Shown: positions 33,666-39,990 of the stretch, one piece after another
Numbering within the stretch: position 1 is the stretch's first letter
Layout: every line of letters begins with the position of its first letter
Assembly: GCA_944327245.1 (NCBI GenBank)
Contig: CALVHD010000016.1
Coordinates: 1-39,990 of the forward strand
Source: Candidatus Gastranaerophilales bacterium
Lineage (GTDB): Bacteria > Cyanobacteriota > Vampirovibrionia > Gastranaerophilales > Gastranaerophilaceae
Direction: 5' to 3'
DNA: 39,990 bases
Program-made: the position numbers and the translations under genes
Notes under the pieces: generated by a model
The model's input: only the letters and a program-made list of their open reading frames with translations
The model's database searches: none
What the model was told of the DNA's origin: nothing

Positions 33666-34578
33666 TCCTTGATGGAGGATTAATTTTTAACTCTTCATCA
33701 CTTGCCACTATCGGCTTACTATTAATTAATTTCAATAATTTTCCCCCGCAAGTGCAAATTGGTGCATACTTATCGCACCTGCAAGATGAATATAATTTCA
33801 AGGTTCTTTTCGCTAGTCGATCTTCCAAAGAATGGAAAGTTAACAGACTTATTATAGCACCAACATCACACAAATTAATAACTTTTAATAATGTATTTTC
33901 AAAATTTAACAATTCATTATTAACTTCAATTCTCAATGCCTGAAATACTCTTGTAGCCGGATGAATTCTGGATTTTATTCTTGGAGTTGCACTAACTATT
34001 AGATTAGCTAATTCAACAGTAGTGTTAATTGGGCGTGAATTAACTATTGCCTTTGCAATACGTTTAGAAAACCTCTCCTCGCCATAATTAGAAAAAATAT
34101 TAACCAAATCTTTTTCAGAATATTTATTAACAACATCATAAGCAGAAAATTCTTGATCTTGATTAAATCTCATGTCTAAGGGGGCATCTTTCATAAAACT
34201 AAATCCTCGCTCAGCACAAGTCAACTGATGGTAAGATGCTCCAAGATCAAAAATTATGCCGCCAGTGATTTTTTCGATGCCTAATTCAAATAAATGTTTA
34301 TCGATATCAGCATAGCTTCCTTTTACGATTGTAATATTATCATAATTTTTAAGTCTTTCAGAGGCATGTGAAATTGCATCATCATCCACATCAAAAGATA
34401 TTAATCTTCCTTTTTTTGATATTCTTTTTAATATCTCTTCACTGTGTCCGCCGCCGCCCAAAGTGCAATCAACAAATATCTTGTCTGAATTATCGCAATT
34501 CAAACTATCCACAACCTCTTTTTTCATAACAGTATAATGTATAAATTCTGTTTTTTGATTTGAATTATTTTCAGTCAT
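33634..34578 (-). CDS. rsmH: 16S rRNA (cytosine(1402)-N(4))-methyltransferase
   Basis: Also called MraW; it methylates N4 of C1402 in the decoding centre of 16S rRNA using S-adenosylmethionine. The protein is 314 residues. The start (HYTVMKKEVVDSL) leads into FVDCTLGGGGHSEEIL, the AdoMet loop. GGIIFDLGASYHQLTCAERGFSF and PLDMRFNQ follow, then the helical insert with HPATRVFQALRIEVN and the FHSLEDRLAKR motif. The usual cysteine pairs (SCRCDKYAPICTCGG) and the SRSAKLRVA tail complete it. It starts 2 bases after an unknown gene and heads the rsmH-ftsL-ftsI-murE run. mraZ, usually directly upstream, is absent. Confidence 0.97.
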   Translation of the reverse strand: MTENNSNQKTEFIHYTVMKKEVVDSLNCDNSDKIFVDCTLGGGGHSEEILKRISKKGRLISFDVDDDAISHASERLKNYDNITIVKGSYADIDKHLFELGIEKITGGIIFDLGASYHQLTCAERGFSFMKDAPLDMRFNQDQEFSAYDVVNKYSEKDLVNIFSNYGEERFSKRIAKAIVNSRPINTTVELANLIVSATPRIKSRIHPATRVFQALRIEVNNELLNFENTLLKVINLCDVGAIISLLTFHSLEDRLAKRTLKLYSSCRCDKYAPICTCGGKLLKLINSKPIVASDEELKINPPSRSAKLRVAMRV

Positions 34579-34580
34579 AG

Positions 34581-34961
34581 CTAAAAGTTTATCATTCTTT
34601 TTATACTTTTTAAAACAGTTTTTAAGTTATTTTCTTTATCAGGTATTAAATCATCTTTATGGTAAGCATTATATCTATCTATTATATTTTTTGGCAACCT
34701 TTGATTTTCTTTCAATATAATTGCAATTTCAGATAAATAATCATCTTGTACAATCGCATAATCACGAATTTTTCTTCTTAAATCTTCATCTGCTTCACGA
34801 TACAATAGAGCATCAAACGCACATTTAATATTAATATCATTTTTATCTTTAGGAAATCTGGAAAGTGCATTTTGTACGGACAATTTTCCACACAACACGT
34901 CATTTATTAAATCAGCCACTAAAAGCCTGTTTTGATAAATTTTAAGTTTTTCACTTTCCAT
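34581..34961 (-). CDS. Hypothetical helical protein between blaI-like gene and rsmH
   Basis: A protein of 126 residues, mostly helical and charged, with no signal peptide or membrane segment. Features seen are a start with KLKIYQNRLLVADLINDVL, a short turn at RFPKDKND, the segment AFDALLYREADEDLRRKIRDYAIVQDDYLSEIA and a basic end (LKTVLKSIKRMINF). No catalytic or metal motif stands out and I do not recognise the family. It is packed tightly: 7 bases after the BlaI-like gene and 2 bases before rsmH, so it is surely co-transcribed. It occupies the place where mraZ is found in many division clusters but is not MraZ, which has two AbrB-like beta domains. Confidence 0.8.
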   Translation of the reverse strand: MESEKLKIYQNRLLVADLINDVLCGKLSVQNALSRFPKDKNDINIKCAFDALLYREADEDLRRKIRDYAIVQDDYLSEIAIILKENQRLPKNIIDRYNAYHKDDLIPDKENNLKTVLKSIKRMINF

Positions 34962-34968
34962 TTAATCA

Positions 34969-35322
34969 CTATACACCAATTAATCTGTCATTATCAATTG
35001 TTTCTAAAATTTTTGATAATTTAGATAAACTGCCGTTACAATATCTGTTAGCAATTTCTTGCAAAGAGTTGATTACAATTTCATTATTAGAATAAGCAGT
35101 TCTATAAAAGAATTTTTTTCCTTGCTTATATCTTAATAAAATATTTTTTTCGAACAATCTATCCATAACAGTTTTGATAGTTGTGTAAGCCCTTTTATCA
35201 GTACTGTTTTTTGCTAAAATTTCATAAACATCCTTAACTGTATTTGTCATAACACCATTGTTTTCCAAGTCCCAAAGGGTGCTTAATATTGCACTTTCAA
35301 GAGTTCCGTGCTTAGATAACAT
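34969..35322 (-). CDS. BlaI/MecI/CopY-family transcriptional repressor
   Basis: A protein of 117 residues. The N-terminal 75 residues form the winged helix of the family: TLESAILSTLWDLENNGVMT, TVKDVYEILAK, the recognition helix RAYTTIKTVMDRLFEKNILLRYKQGKKFFYR (wing at the end). A short helical dimerisation tail follows. BlaI and MecI repress beta-lactamase or mecA until a BlaR1/MecR1 sensor causes cleavage. No sensor, protease or beta-lactamase gene is in the window. It lies just upstream of, and in line with, rsmH-ftsL-ftsI-murE, so it may control cell-wall genes or itself; this is inference. AAAGGA is 7 bases before the ATG. Confidence 0.9.
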   Translation of the reverse strand: MLSKHGTLESAILSTLWDLENNGVMTNTVKDVYEILAKNSTDKRAYTTIKTVMDRLFEKNILLRYKQGKKFFYRTAYSNNEIVINSLQEIANRYCNGSLSKLSKILETIDNDRLIGV

Positions 35323-35348
35323 CTTATATTCCTTTCTGTTGCTGTTAA

Positions 35349-35630
35349 TTACTTTATTTTAATCGGCAAATCAAAATTTATATCTCTCGGCCCAAACTGA
35401 ATTTCTTTTGTTCTTATTGAACTATCTTTATTTTTGCTTGTATTATCTCGATATATAACAATTCCTGACGATTTAGTTACCTCATCTTTTTTTTGTTGCG
35501 GAAAAATATCTTTCATTACTTTTTGAACGCTGCTTTCACGATAAAATTGAATTGAATCTTTTTGGCAGCCGCAAAGTACACAACACATTAAACCACAAAA
35601 TAAAATAAATAAAAATATTTTTTTATCCAT
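35349..35630 (-). CDS. Small lipoprotein of unknown function
   Basis: A protein of 93 residues when started at the ATG complementary to 35628-35630, which puts MDKK directly before a hydrophobic core. The lipobox is LCGC with the modified cysteine near residue 22; cysteine at -2 is unusual but allowed. After the lipobox the chain is polar (QKDSIQFYRESSVQKVMKD) with a basic Lys-rich middle and a short strand-forming end. No family is recognised. A longer reading from 35654 would put a charged tail before the signal and overlap mscS more; it has no ribosome binding site. It overlaps or abuts mscS upstream and leads the blaI-like gene by 26 bases, so it belongs to the same transcript. Confidence 0.75.
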   Translation of the reverse strand: MDKKIFLFILFCGLMCCVLCGCQKDSIQFYRESSVQKVMKDIFPQQKKDEVTKSSGIVIYRDNTSKNKDSSIRTKEIQFGPRDINFDLPIKIK

Positions 35631-35634
35631 TAAC

Positions 35635-36492
35635 CTATGCCTTATTCGTAACAACCAATTGATTGTATGGAATTTCTATATTTGCAATTTCAAATTGTTC
35701 TTTAATTATTTTATTAAATGCTCTTCTGATAATCCATTGTCCTTTTGGTTGAGTTTTTACTCTGCATTTTATACACAAAGAACTTTCTTTAAATTCATCC
35801 AGACCAAATATCTCAATATCTGACAAAACAATTTTTTTATATTCATCATTTTCAAGCAATATATTAAATGACTTTTTTATTACATCATAGGCATGTTCAA
35901 TATTAGTATCGTAAGCAACATCAAAAGCAAAAAAGGAGTATGAATATTGCATTGTATGATTTACAATAGTATTAATATAACCGCACCTTACAAAACACAA
36001 TGCACCAGTATCAATTGTTCTAACGGTAATTAAAGGCAGAGTAATTTTTTCAACCATCCCTTTTATTTCGCCTATTTCGACATAATCCCCAACCCTTATT
36101 TGTCCTTCTAGCAATATAATTACACCCGTAATGACATCTTCAACAAGTTTTTTCGAACCAAAACCTATTGCAACACCTAAAACTCCGGCTGTTGCCAATA
36201 AAGGACGAACATCAATTCCGATTAAAAATAAAATGCTAATTAAATATACTCCGAAAATAAAAACTTCAAGAGCATGCACAATAATTATTTTCAAGGTTAT
36301 TAATTGTTGAATTCGCTCCGGAGAATCAATTTTAGCTTTAATCTTATTTACAAGCTTATTAGAAATAAGCCTTAGCAATTTTATTGTAATTGCAAGTAAA
36401 AAAGTACACTTAATAAGAGAGAATATAAAAACTATTATTTTAATATATTCAGGTCTTAATTGTGCAAACTCCAATTTTAAAAATTCTTCCAT
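35635..36492 (-). CDS. Small-conductance mechanosensitive channel, MscS family
   Basis: An inner-membrane channel of about 285 residues, close to the size of E. coli MscS (286). Two helices lead to the pore helix TM3 with its Gly/Ala pattern (LATAGVLGVAIGFGSKKLVEDVITGVIILLEGQ). The beta domain then begins with the conserved IRVGDYVEIGEIKGMVEKITL and TVRTIDTGALCFVR, and an alpha/beta C-terminus follows. It opens under membrane tension to release solutes in osmotic downshock. The ATG at 36492 is chosen because GGAG lies 5 bases upstream. The longer frame, open to 36642, would overlap the divergent TPR gene and lacks a site. It heads the lipoprotein-blaI-division transcript or a unit just before it. 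Confidence 0.93.
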   Translation of the reverse strand: MEEFLKLEFAQLRPEYIKIIVFIFSLIKCTFLLAITIKLLRLISNKLVNKIKAKIDSPERIQQLITLKIIIVHALEVFIFGVYLISILFLIGIDVRPLLATAGVLGVAIGFGSKKLVEDVITGVIILLEGQIRVGDYVEIGEIKGMVEKITLPLITVRTIDTGALCFVRCGYINTIVNHTMQYSYSFFAFDVAYDTNIEHAYDVIKKSFNILLENDEYKKIVLSDIEIFGLDEFKESSLCIKCRVKTQPKGQWIIRRAFNKIIKEQFEIANIEIPYNQLVVTNKA

Positions 36493-36623
36493 AAATTCTC
36501 CAAAAAATAAAATTATTAAATTGATTATAAAAAAAATAAACCTTTTGGTCAAAATTAAATTCATCTTGCGATTAATCTGTTTTTTTTGCTTAGCAGATAA
36601 ACTGATTATGACAGGGGGATATT

Positions 36624-37418
36624 TTGAGTTTACGATATACAAATGATAAAACTAAAGATATTAAGCAAAGCCGATTTGTAACAAATCCCGCAAAAAAAGA
36701 TGAGAATTTTTTCTGCGCACTTGGTGATTCATTCATGCTCAAAAACGAATACCGAAAAGCAGTCAAAGAATATCTTGTTTCTTTAATGATAGATAATAAA
36801 AATATATATGCCTATAAAGGTGCATCAAAAGCATATAAAAATCTGAAAGAATACGACAAAGCAATAAAACACCTTAAAAGCGCAAGGAATGTCTATGGTT
36901 TTGATTCTGAAATATACTATGAATTAGGGCTAAATTATCTGTTAAGCGCAGACAATTGCAATGCCAAAAAAAGCTTTATAAGAACTATTAAACTTGAACC
37001 TGATAATAAAAATGCACAAATCAAACTTGCGCTGACGCATGAATTATCCGGCGAAGAAGAAATGGCAGAACTTGTATATAATACAATAATTGAAAAATAT
37101 CCGAATTACATACCTGCTATGTCAAATTTAGCAAGTTTATACATTGAAAATAAAAAATATGCCGATGCTATTTTACTGTTCAAGAAAATATTGTCAATAA
37201 ATAACGAATATTATCGAGCATATTTAGGCCTTGGCATATGTTTTGATAAACTTGAAAAATACACAAAAGCAATCAGGTTTTATAAAAAATATATATCTAA
37301 AAAACCGCAATCGCAAGCAACAAAATCGCTTGTCGGAAGAATTTATGAAATTCATAAAAATAAAGAAATAAATAACAAAAACAAAAAAACCCAGCAAATT
37401 ATAAAAATCGTTAAATAG
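36624..37418 (+). CDS. TPR protein of unknown function
   Basis: A protein of 264 residues with a basic N-terminal stretch (1-28) and then five to six TPR motifs (FFCALGDSFMLKNEYRKAVK, AYKGASKAYKNLKEYDKAIKH, YYELGLNYLLSADN, AMSNLASLYIENKKYADAI, AYLGLGICFDKLEKYTKAIRF). The C-terminus is lysine-rich. No signal peptide or membrane helix, so it is probably cytoplasmic. The start is TTG at 36624 with AGGGGG 6 bases upstream; no ATG fits. It is divergent from mscS and lies 93 bases before a strongly expressed prepilin gene, which has its own promoter. A role as a scaffold is inferred from TPRs only. Confidence 0.82.
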   Translation: MSLRYTNDKTKDIKQSRFVTNPAKKDENFFCALGDSFMLKNEYRKAVKEYLVSLMIDNKNIYAYKGASKAYKNLKEYDKAIKHLKSARNVYGFDSEIYYELGLNYLLSADNCNAKKSFIRTIKLEPDNKNAQIKLALTHELSGEEEMAELVYNTIIEKYPNYIPAMSNLASLYIENKKYADAILLFKKILSINNEYYRAYLGLGICFDKLEKYTKAIRFYKKYISKKPQSQATKSLVGRIYEIHKNKEINNKNKKTQQIIKIVK

Positions 37419-37438
37419 TGTAAAAAGATTATTTTTAA

Positions 37439-37467
37439 TTGACAAGAGATGCAACAGGCAATATAAT
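37439..37467 (+). promoter_or_regulatory. Perfect consensus sigma70 promoter for the prepilin gene
   Basis: TTGACA (37439-37444), exactly 17 bases, then TATAAT (37462-37467). Both boxes match consensus at all 12 positions and the spacing is ideal. RNA should start near 37474, giving a leader of about 38 bases that holds AAAGGAAG before the ATG at 37512. Confidence 0.92.
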
Positions 37468-37511
37468 TGAAACAAGATAGAAATTTGTTAGTTTATAAAG
37501 GAAGTATTACT

Positions 37512-38273
37512 ATGAGACTTAAAAAAGGTTTTACATTAGCAGAAATCTTAATTGTATTGATGGTAATTGGCGCCATTGCTACAATGACAATTCCTTCATT
37601 AATGAAAGGAGTAACAGAATCACAATGGAAAACAGCTTATAAAAAAGCATACAATGCAGTAGTAAACCTAACAGCAATGGAAAGAATAGCCGGTCAACTA
37701 CCATCAACACCGGATAAAATCGGTGTAGGTAAAATGTTTCAATCTTTAAACCAAAATTTGGCTGTTAAAGATTACGCAGCAGCACCAACTTCTATTGCTG
37801 AAGCTGAACCAACTTATACTGCATCACAATTCAAATCTGCAATCCAATTCAGTGTAGCTACTTCTAATTCTGAATCAACAGAAACAGCACCAGCAGAAGA
37901 TGTAAATAGCGAAATTCTTCAAGCTGGTACAATTGGCGATATTTCTCCATGGATTACAACTGATGATAATATTTCATACTTAGTTACAAAACCTGCAACA
38001 GGTGGTTCTTGCTCAACAAAACTTGAAATCAATTCAGCAGGTGCCGACACAGAAGCTCAGAAAAAAGCTTGTGCAGTTGTTGTAGTTGACGTTAACGGTT
38101 TAACAAACGGACCTAACAAAATTGAACCGCAAATTTCAACAACCTTAGAAGCAACATCATCACTTAACTCTTTAACAGGTGACAGATTCTATATCTATAT
38201 TGGTATAGATGGAGCTACAGCAGGTTCTAAAAAGTCAACTGTTACAGGAAGAATTGTTTCAGATTTGAAATAA
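37512..38273 (+). CDS. Type IV prepilin-like protein, probably abundant
   Basis: A protein of 253 residues. The N-terminus MRLKKG|FTLAEILIVLMVIG is a class III/type IV prepilin signal: a short basic leader, cleavage after Gly6, Phe at +1 and Glu at +5, then a hydrophobic helix to about residue 30. The helix continues (WKTAYKKAYNAVVNLTAMERIAG). The globular part is Thr/Ser/Ala-rich, with two cysteines (GGSCSTKL and KKACAVVV) that could form the pilin disulfide loop and an end segment VDVNGLTNGPNKIE typical of calcium-bound or strand-rich minor/major pseudopilins. The ATG at 37512 has AAGGAAG 8 bases upstream; a TTG at 37467 lies within the promoter. The perfect promoter and strong terminator suggest a structural pilin. 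Prepilin peptidase and assembly genes are not in the window. Confidence 0.92.
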   Translation: MRLKKGFTLAEILIVLMVIGAIATMTIPSLMKGVTESQWKTAYKKAYNAVVNLTAMERIAGQLPSTPDKIGVGKMFQSLNQNLAVKDYAAAPTSIAEAEPTYTASQFKSAIQFSVATSNSESTETAPAEDVNSEILQAGTIGDISPWITTDDNISYLVTKPATGGSCSTKLEINSAGADTEAQKKACAVVVVDVNGLTNGPNKIEPQISTTLEATSSLNSLTGDRFYIYIGIDGATAGSKKSTVTGRIVSDLK

Positions 38274-38289
38274 TAAGATATATTTTATA

Positions 38290-38321
38290 AAAAAAGACCG
38301 TTATTATGCGGTCTTTTTTTT
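38290..38321. terminator. Bidirectional terminator after the prepilin gene and tRNA
   Basis: A stem of AAAAAAGACCG (38290-38300) with CGGTCTTTTTT (38309-38319) and an 8-base loop, with a T tract on the plus strand. On the minus strand it ends the tRNA-Pro transcript 20 bases after the tRNA 3' end and also runs into a T tract. Confidence 0.9.
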
Positions 38322-38339
38322 GTTTCTTACATTAAAAAA

Positions 38340-38413
38340 TCGGGATGACAAGATTTGAACTTGCGACCCCCGCGACCCGAACACGGTGCGCTACCAAACT
38401 GCGCTACATCCCG
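38340..38413 (-). tRNA. tRNA-Pro(CGG)
   Basis: A 74-base minus-strand tRNA. The acceptor stem is CGGGATG with CATCCCG and discriminator A; the D arm is GCGC/GCGC; the anticodon stem is CCGTG/CGCGG (one G-U pair) with loop TTCGGGT, giving anticodon CGG. The T arm is GCAAG/CTTGT with loop TTCAAAT. No 3' CCA is encoded. It lies between a prepilin gene and cysK, and a TATAAT box is 28 bases upstream. Confidence 0.95.
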
Positions 38414-38441
38414 ACTTTGTTAATATAAAAACTATAAATTA

Positions 38442-38447
38442 ATTATA
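38442..38447 (-). promoter_or_regulatory. -10 box of the tRNA-Pro gene
   Basis: TATAAT on the minus strand, 28 bases before the tRNA 5' end. A TTGATT sits 15 bases further upstream, a little too close for an ideal -35 box. The RNA start would be about 20 bases before the mature end. Confidence 0.5.
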
Positions 38448-38504
38448 CAACAAACTAAACAAAATCAATAATTTTTTGTATAATTTATTCAGAAAGAGGA
38501 ACAA

Positions 38505-39416
38505 ATGAAAATTTATAATTCAATTACAGATTTAATAGGAAATACACCTTTGGTAAAAATAAATAAATTAAATAATACAAAATCAACAATTTTAGCCAAA
38601 GTTGAATTTTTTAACCCTGCCGCTTCAATAAAAGACAGAGTTGCGCTAAATATGATAAAAGAAGCTCAAGCTCAAAAAATAATAACTCCGCACAAAACGA
38701 CAATAATCGAACCTACTAGCGGAAACACAGGCATAGGACTTGCATTAGTATGTAAAATGTTAGGATATGAATTAATATTAACAATGCCTGAATCAATGAG
38801 CAAAGAAAGACGTTCAATTTTAAAAGCCTACGGTGCAAAATTAGTCTTAACGCCAAAAGAAAAAGGAATGCAAGGCTCAATTGATAAAGCCTTAGAATTA
38901 AAAGAGCAAATCAAAAATTCATATATCCCACAACAATTTGATAATCCTTTTAATCCTCAAGCACACTACAAAACTACAGCAAATGAAATTTGGAACGACA
39001 CAGAAGGAAAAATAGACATTATCGTTGCAGGAATTGGTACGGGAGGAACAATTACAGGCTGCGCAAAAAGACTAAAAGAATTAAACCCAAAAATTAAAGC
39101 AATAGGCTTTGAGCCTGAATCTTCACCAGTGATAACCAAAAACTACGCTTCACAACACAAAATCCAAGGAATAGGCGCAAATTTTATTCCCAAGAATTAT
39201 GATAATAAATTAATTGATGAAGTTATAACAATAACTGACAATGAAGCAATTGAATATACTAAAAAACTGGTTGAACAAGAAGGAATTTTTGCAGGTATTT
39301 CCTCAGGCGCTGCAATATGCGCTGCCTTAAAAATTGCCCAAAAAGAACAGAACAAAACTATAGTAACAATACTACCCGACACAGGCATGAGATATTTATC
39401 AGAAGATATCTTTTAA
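38505..39416 (+). CDS. cysK: Cysteine synthase (O-acetylserine sulfhydrylase)
   Basis: PLP enzyme that makes L-cysteine from O-acetylserine and sulfide. The protein is 303 residues. It shows IGNTPLVKI at 11-19, PLP lysine at 43 in AASIKDR, the phosphate/substrate loop PTSGNTG at 70-76, then QFDNPFNPQAHY, the PLP-phosphate loop GIGTGGTITG, HKIQGIGANFIP and SSGAAICAAL. The IQGIGA stretch is the usual CysK/CysM active-site loop. AAAGAGGA lies 5 bases before the ATG. No cysE or sulfur-uptake gene is adjacent. The stop is 1 base from the XRE gene stop on the other strand. Confidence 0.96.
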   Translation: MKIYNSITDLIGNTPLVKINKLNNTKSTILAKVEFFNPAASIKDRVALNMIKEAQAQKIITPHKTTIIEPTSGNTGIGLALVCKMLGYELILTMPESMSKERRSILKAYGAKLVLTPKEKGMQGSIDKALELKEQIKNSYIPQQFDNPFNPQAHYKTTANEIWNDTEGKIDIIVAGIGTGGTITGCAKRLKELNPKIKAIGFEPESSPVITKNYASQHKIQGIGANFIPKNYDNKLIDEVITITDNEAIEYTKKLVEQEGIFAGISSGAAICAALKIAQKEQNKTIVTILPDTGMRYLSEDIF

Positions 39417-39417
39417 A

Positions 39418-39747
39418 TTATTTGTTTAAAGTAAACCTTAATGCTAAAAAAAGCTCGTAAAAAATTCTTAGCATATCTTCATTCTCGCTAAATGCACTAA
39501 AAAGCTCATCTTTCATCTGCTCTGTTGTTTTAAAATCATCAAATTTATATAATTCATAAGGCTCAACATTTAGAGCAATTGCAATTTTTTGCAAAGTGTC
39601 AATTGATGGTGCAAATTTTCCGTTTTCTATATAGCTTATATTAGGTGTGCCTATATTAACAAATTCAGCAAGTTGTTCTTGGGTTAAATTTCTTGCTTTT
39701 CTTATTTTTTTTATCCTGTTGCCCAAAAGCTTTTTTAAATCGCTCAT
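39418..39747 (-). CDS. XRE-family helix-turn-helix regulator
   Basis: A protein of 109 residues. Residues 7-63 form the Cro/CI-type helix-turn-helix: IKKIRKARNLTQEQLAEF, then NIGTPNISYIENGKFAPSIDTLQKIAIALNV, where QEQLAEF-NIGTPNISYIE is the HTH itself. A short helical C-terminus (80-109, acidic then hydrophobic) may serve dimerisation. The ATG at 39747 has AAGGAG 6 bases upstream; a TTG at 39777 extends the frame but has no site. It is divergent from a prepilin gene at 39917 and convergent with cysK, so it may regulate the pilin gene or itself. The target is not known. Confidence 0.92.
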   Translation of the reverse strand: MSDLKKLLGNRIKKIRKARNLTQEQLAEFVNIGTPNISYIENGKFAPSIDTLQKIAIALNVEPYELYKFDDFKTTEQMKDELFSAFSENEDMLRIFYELFLALRFTLNK

Positions 39748-39762
39748 TATATACTCCTTACT

Positions 39763-39790
39763 TATATAATTTTGCAATATACAAGTACAA
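39763..39790 (-). promoter_or_regulatory. Candidate promoter of the XRE gene
   Basis: On the minus strand TTGTAC (39785-39790), 16 bases, then TATATA (39763-39768). Boxes are imperfect. The region TTGTATATTGCAAAAT between them has a TTG...CAA half-symmetry that could be an autoregulatory site. Confidence 0.4.
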
Positions 39791-39821
39791 AAAATAATAG
39801 TATGGTAGTATATATTTTTGC

Positions 39822-39850
39822 TTGAAATATAATGTGTTATATTATATTAT
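39822..39850 (+). promoter_or_regulatory. Candidate promoter of the right-edge prepilin gene
   Basis: TTGAAA (39822-39827), 17 bases, then TATTAT (39845-39850). A second -10-like TATAAT lies at 39881-39886 but without a good -35. Between and around them the DNA is almost only A and T, including an inverted run of T and A centred near 39874. Confidence 0.45.
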
Positions 39851-39916
39851 TAATAGCATACAATATATTTTTTTAAAAAATATAATATATTACATTATAA
39901 AAATGGAGTTTCGGTT

Positions 39917-39990
39917 TTGAAAAAAGGTTTTTCTCTAGTTGAACTATTAATCAGTTTAATTGTAATTTCTTGTATAACTGCTGCTTTTAC
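39917..39990 (+). CDS. N-terminal fragment of a type IV prepilin
   Basis: The visible 24 residues are a prepilin signal: MKKG|FSLVELLISLIVI with cleavage after glycine 4, Phe at +1 and Glu at +5, then a hydrophobic helix. The start codon is TTG with GGAG 8 bases upstream (39905-39908). The rest lies beyond the right edge. It is the second prepilin in the window and has a more typical FSLVELL helix than the one at 37512, so it may be a minor pilin or pseudopilin in an assembly cluster. Confidence 0.85.
   Translation, partial: MKKGFSLVELLISLIVISCITAAF

Noticed and set aside
36493-36642. N-terminal extension of the MscS protein to 36642
   Set aside because: It would overlap the divergent TPR start, has no ribosome site, and the ATG at 36492 has GGAG at good spacing and gives the usual MscS length.
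39864-39884. T-run/A-run inverted repeat as a terminator
   Set aside because: It has no GC in the stem and lies in a promoter region between divergent genes, so it is not a terminator.
1-39990. CRISPR array, insertion sequence or prophage
   Set aside because: No regularly spaced repeats, transposase, integrase or phage structural genes were found.

Overview
The window is low-GC, densely coded chromosomal DNA. I see no insertion sequence, phage module, CRISPR array or rRNA. The cell looks like a diderm: it has a TolC-family outer-membrane channel, Lgt with lipoproteins, and a MurE with the meso-diaminopimelate signature. It also has type IV prepilins, many TPR proteins, an oxygen-sensitive type Fe-S serine dehydratase and TTG/GTG starts. 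Together this points to an anaerobic host-associated bacterium, most likely a non-photosynthetic relative of cyanobacteria (Vampirovibrionia/Melainabacteria, Gastranaerophilales). That placement is inference from style and gene content, not from a marker search.

Layout. 1-2424: start of a minus-strand gene (possibly adhE), a small membrane protein, a standalone OLD-like TOPRIM protein and a degenerate SDR. 2429-4889: nadB-nadC, NAD synthesis from aspartate. 5012-7958: gpmI, converging on a TPR lipoprotein followed by lgt. 8075-8869: a GT11-like protein with an eroded fucosyltransferase motif. 8870-20431: a long minus-strand block containing a HIT protein, formyl-THF cyclo-ligase, a PilZ protein, a TPR protein, two peptide-type ABC permeases, MgtC, an anchored TPR protein, then infB-rbfA-truB-GerMN with its own promoter. 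20535-22798: two plus-strand envelope genes, one resembling an orphan VirB10/TrbI outer domain. 22829-24534: ferredoxin and TolC. 24667-29683: valS, a GT2 of the polyprenol-phosphate mannosyltransferase type, and sdaAB-sdaAA. 29901-36492: a division/cell-wall cluster read leftwards: mscS, lipoprotein, blaI-like regulator, unknown gene, rsmH, ftsL-like, ftsI, murE. 36624-39990: TPR protein, a prepilin behind a perfect consensus promoter, tRNA-Pro(CGG), cysK, an XRE regulator and the start of a second prepilin.

How it fits together. Most genes are housekeeping: NAD, glycolysis, translation, folate, serine/cysteine and peptidoglycan. The less usual parts are (i) a BlaI-family repressor, with no visible BlaR1, at the head of the division cluster where mraZ often sits; (ii) the VirB10-like secreted protein without a type IV secretion system; (iii) eroded enzyme families (GT11-like, SDR-like) and a TOPRIM protein without its ATPase; (iv) a PilZ (c-di-GMP) protein next to a large TPR protein, in a window that also carries prepilins. 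Convergent genes are packed tail to tail and often share one bidirectional hairpin that holds a stop codon.
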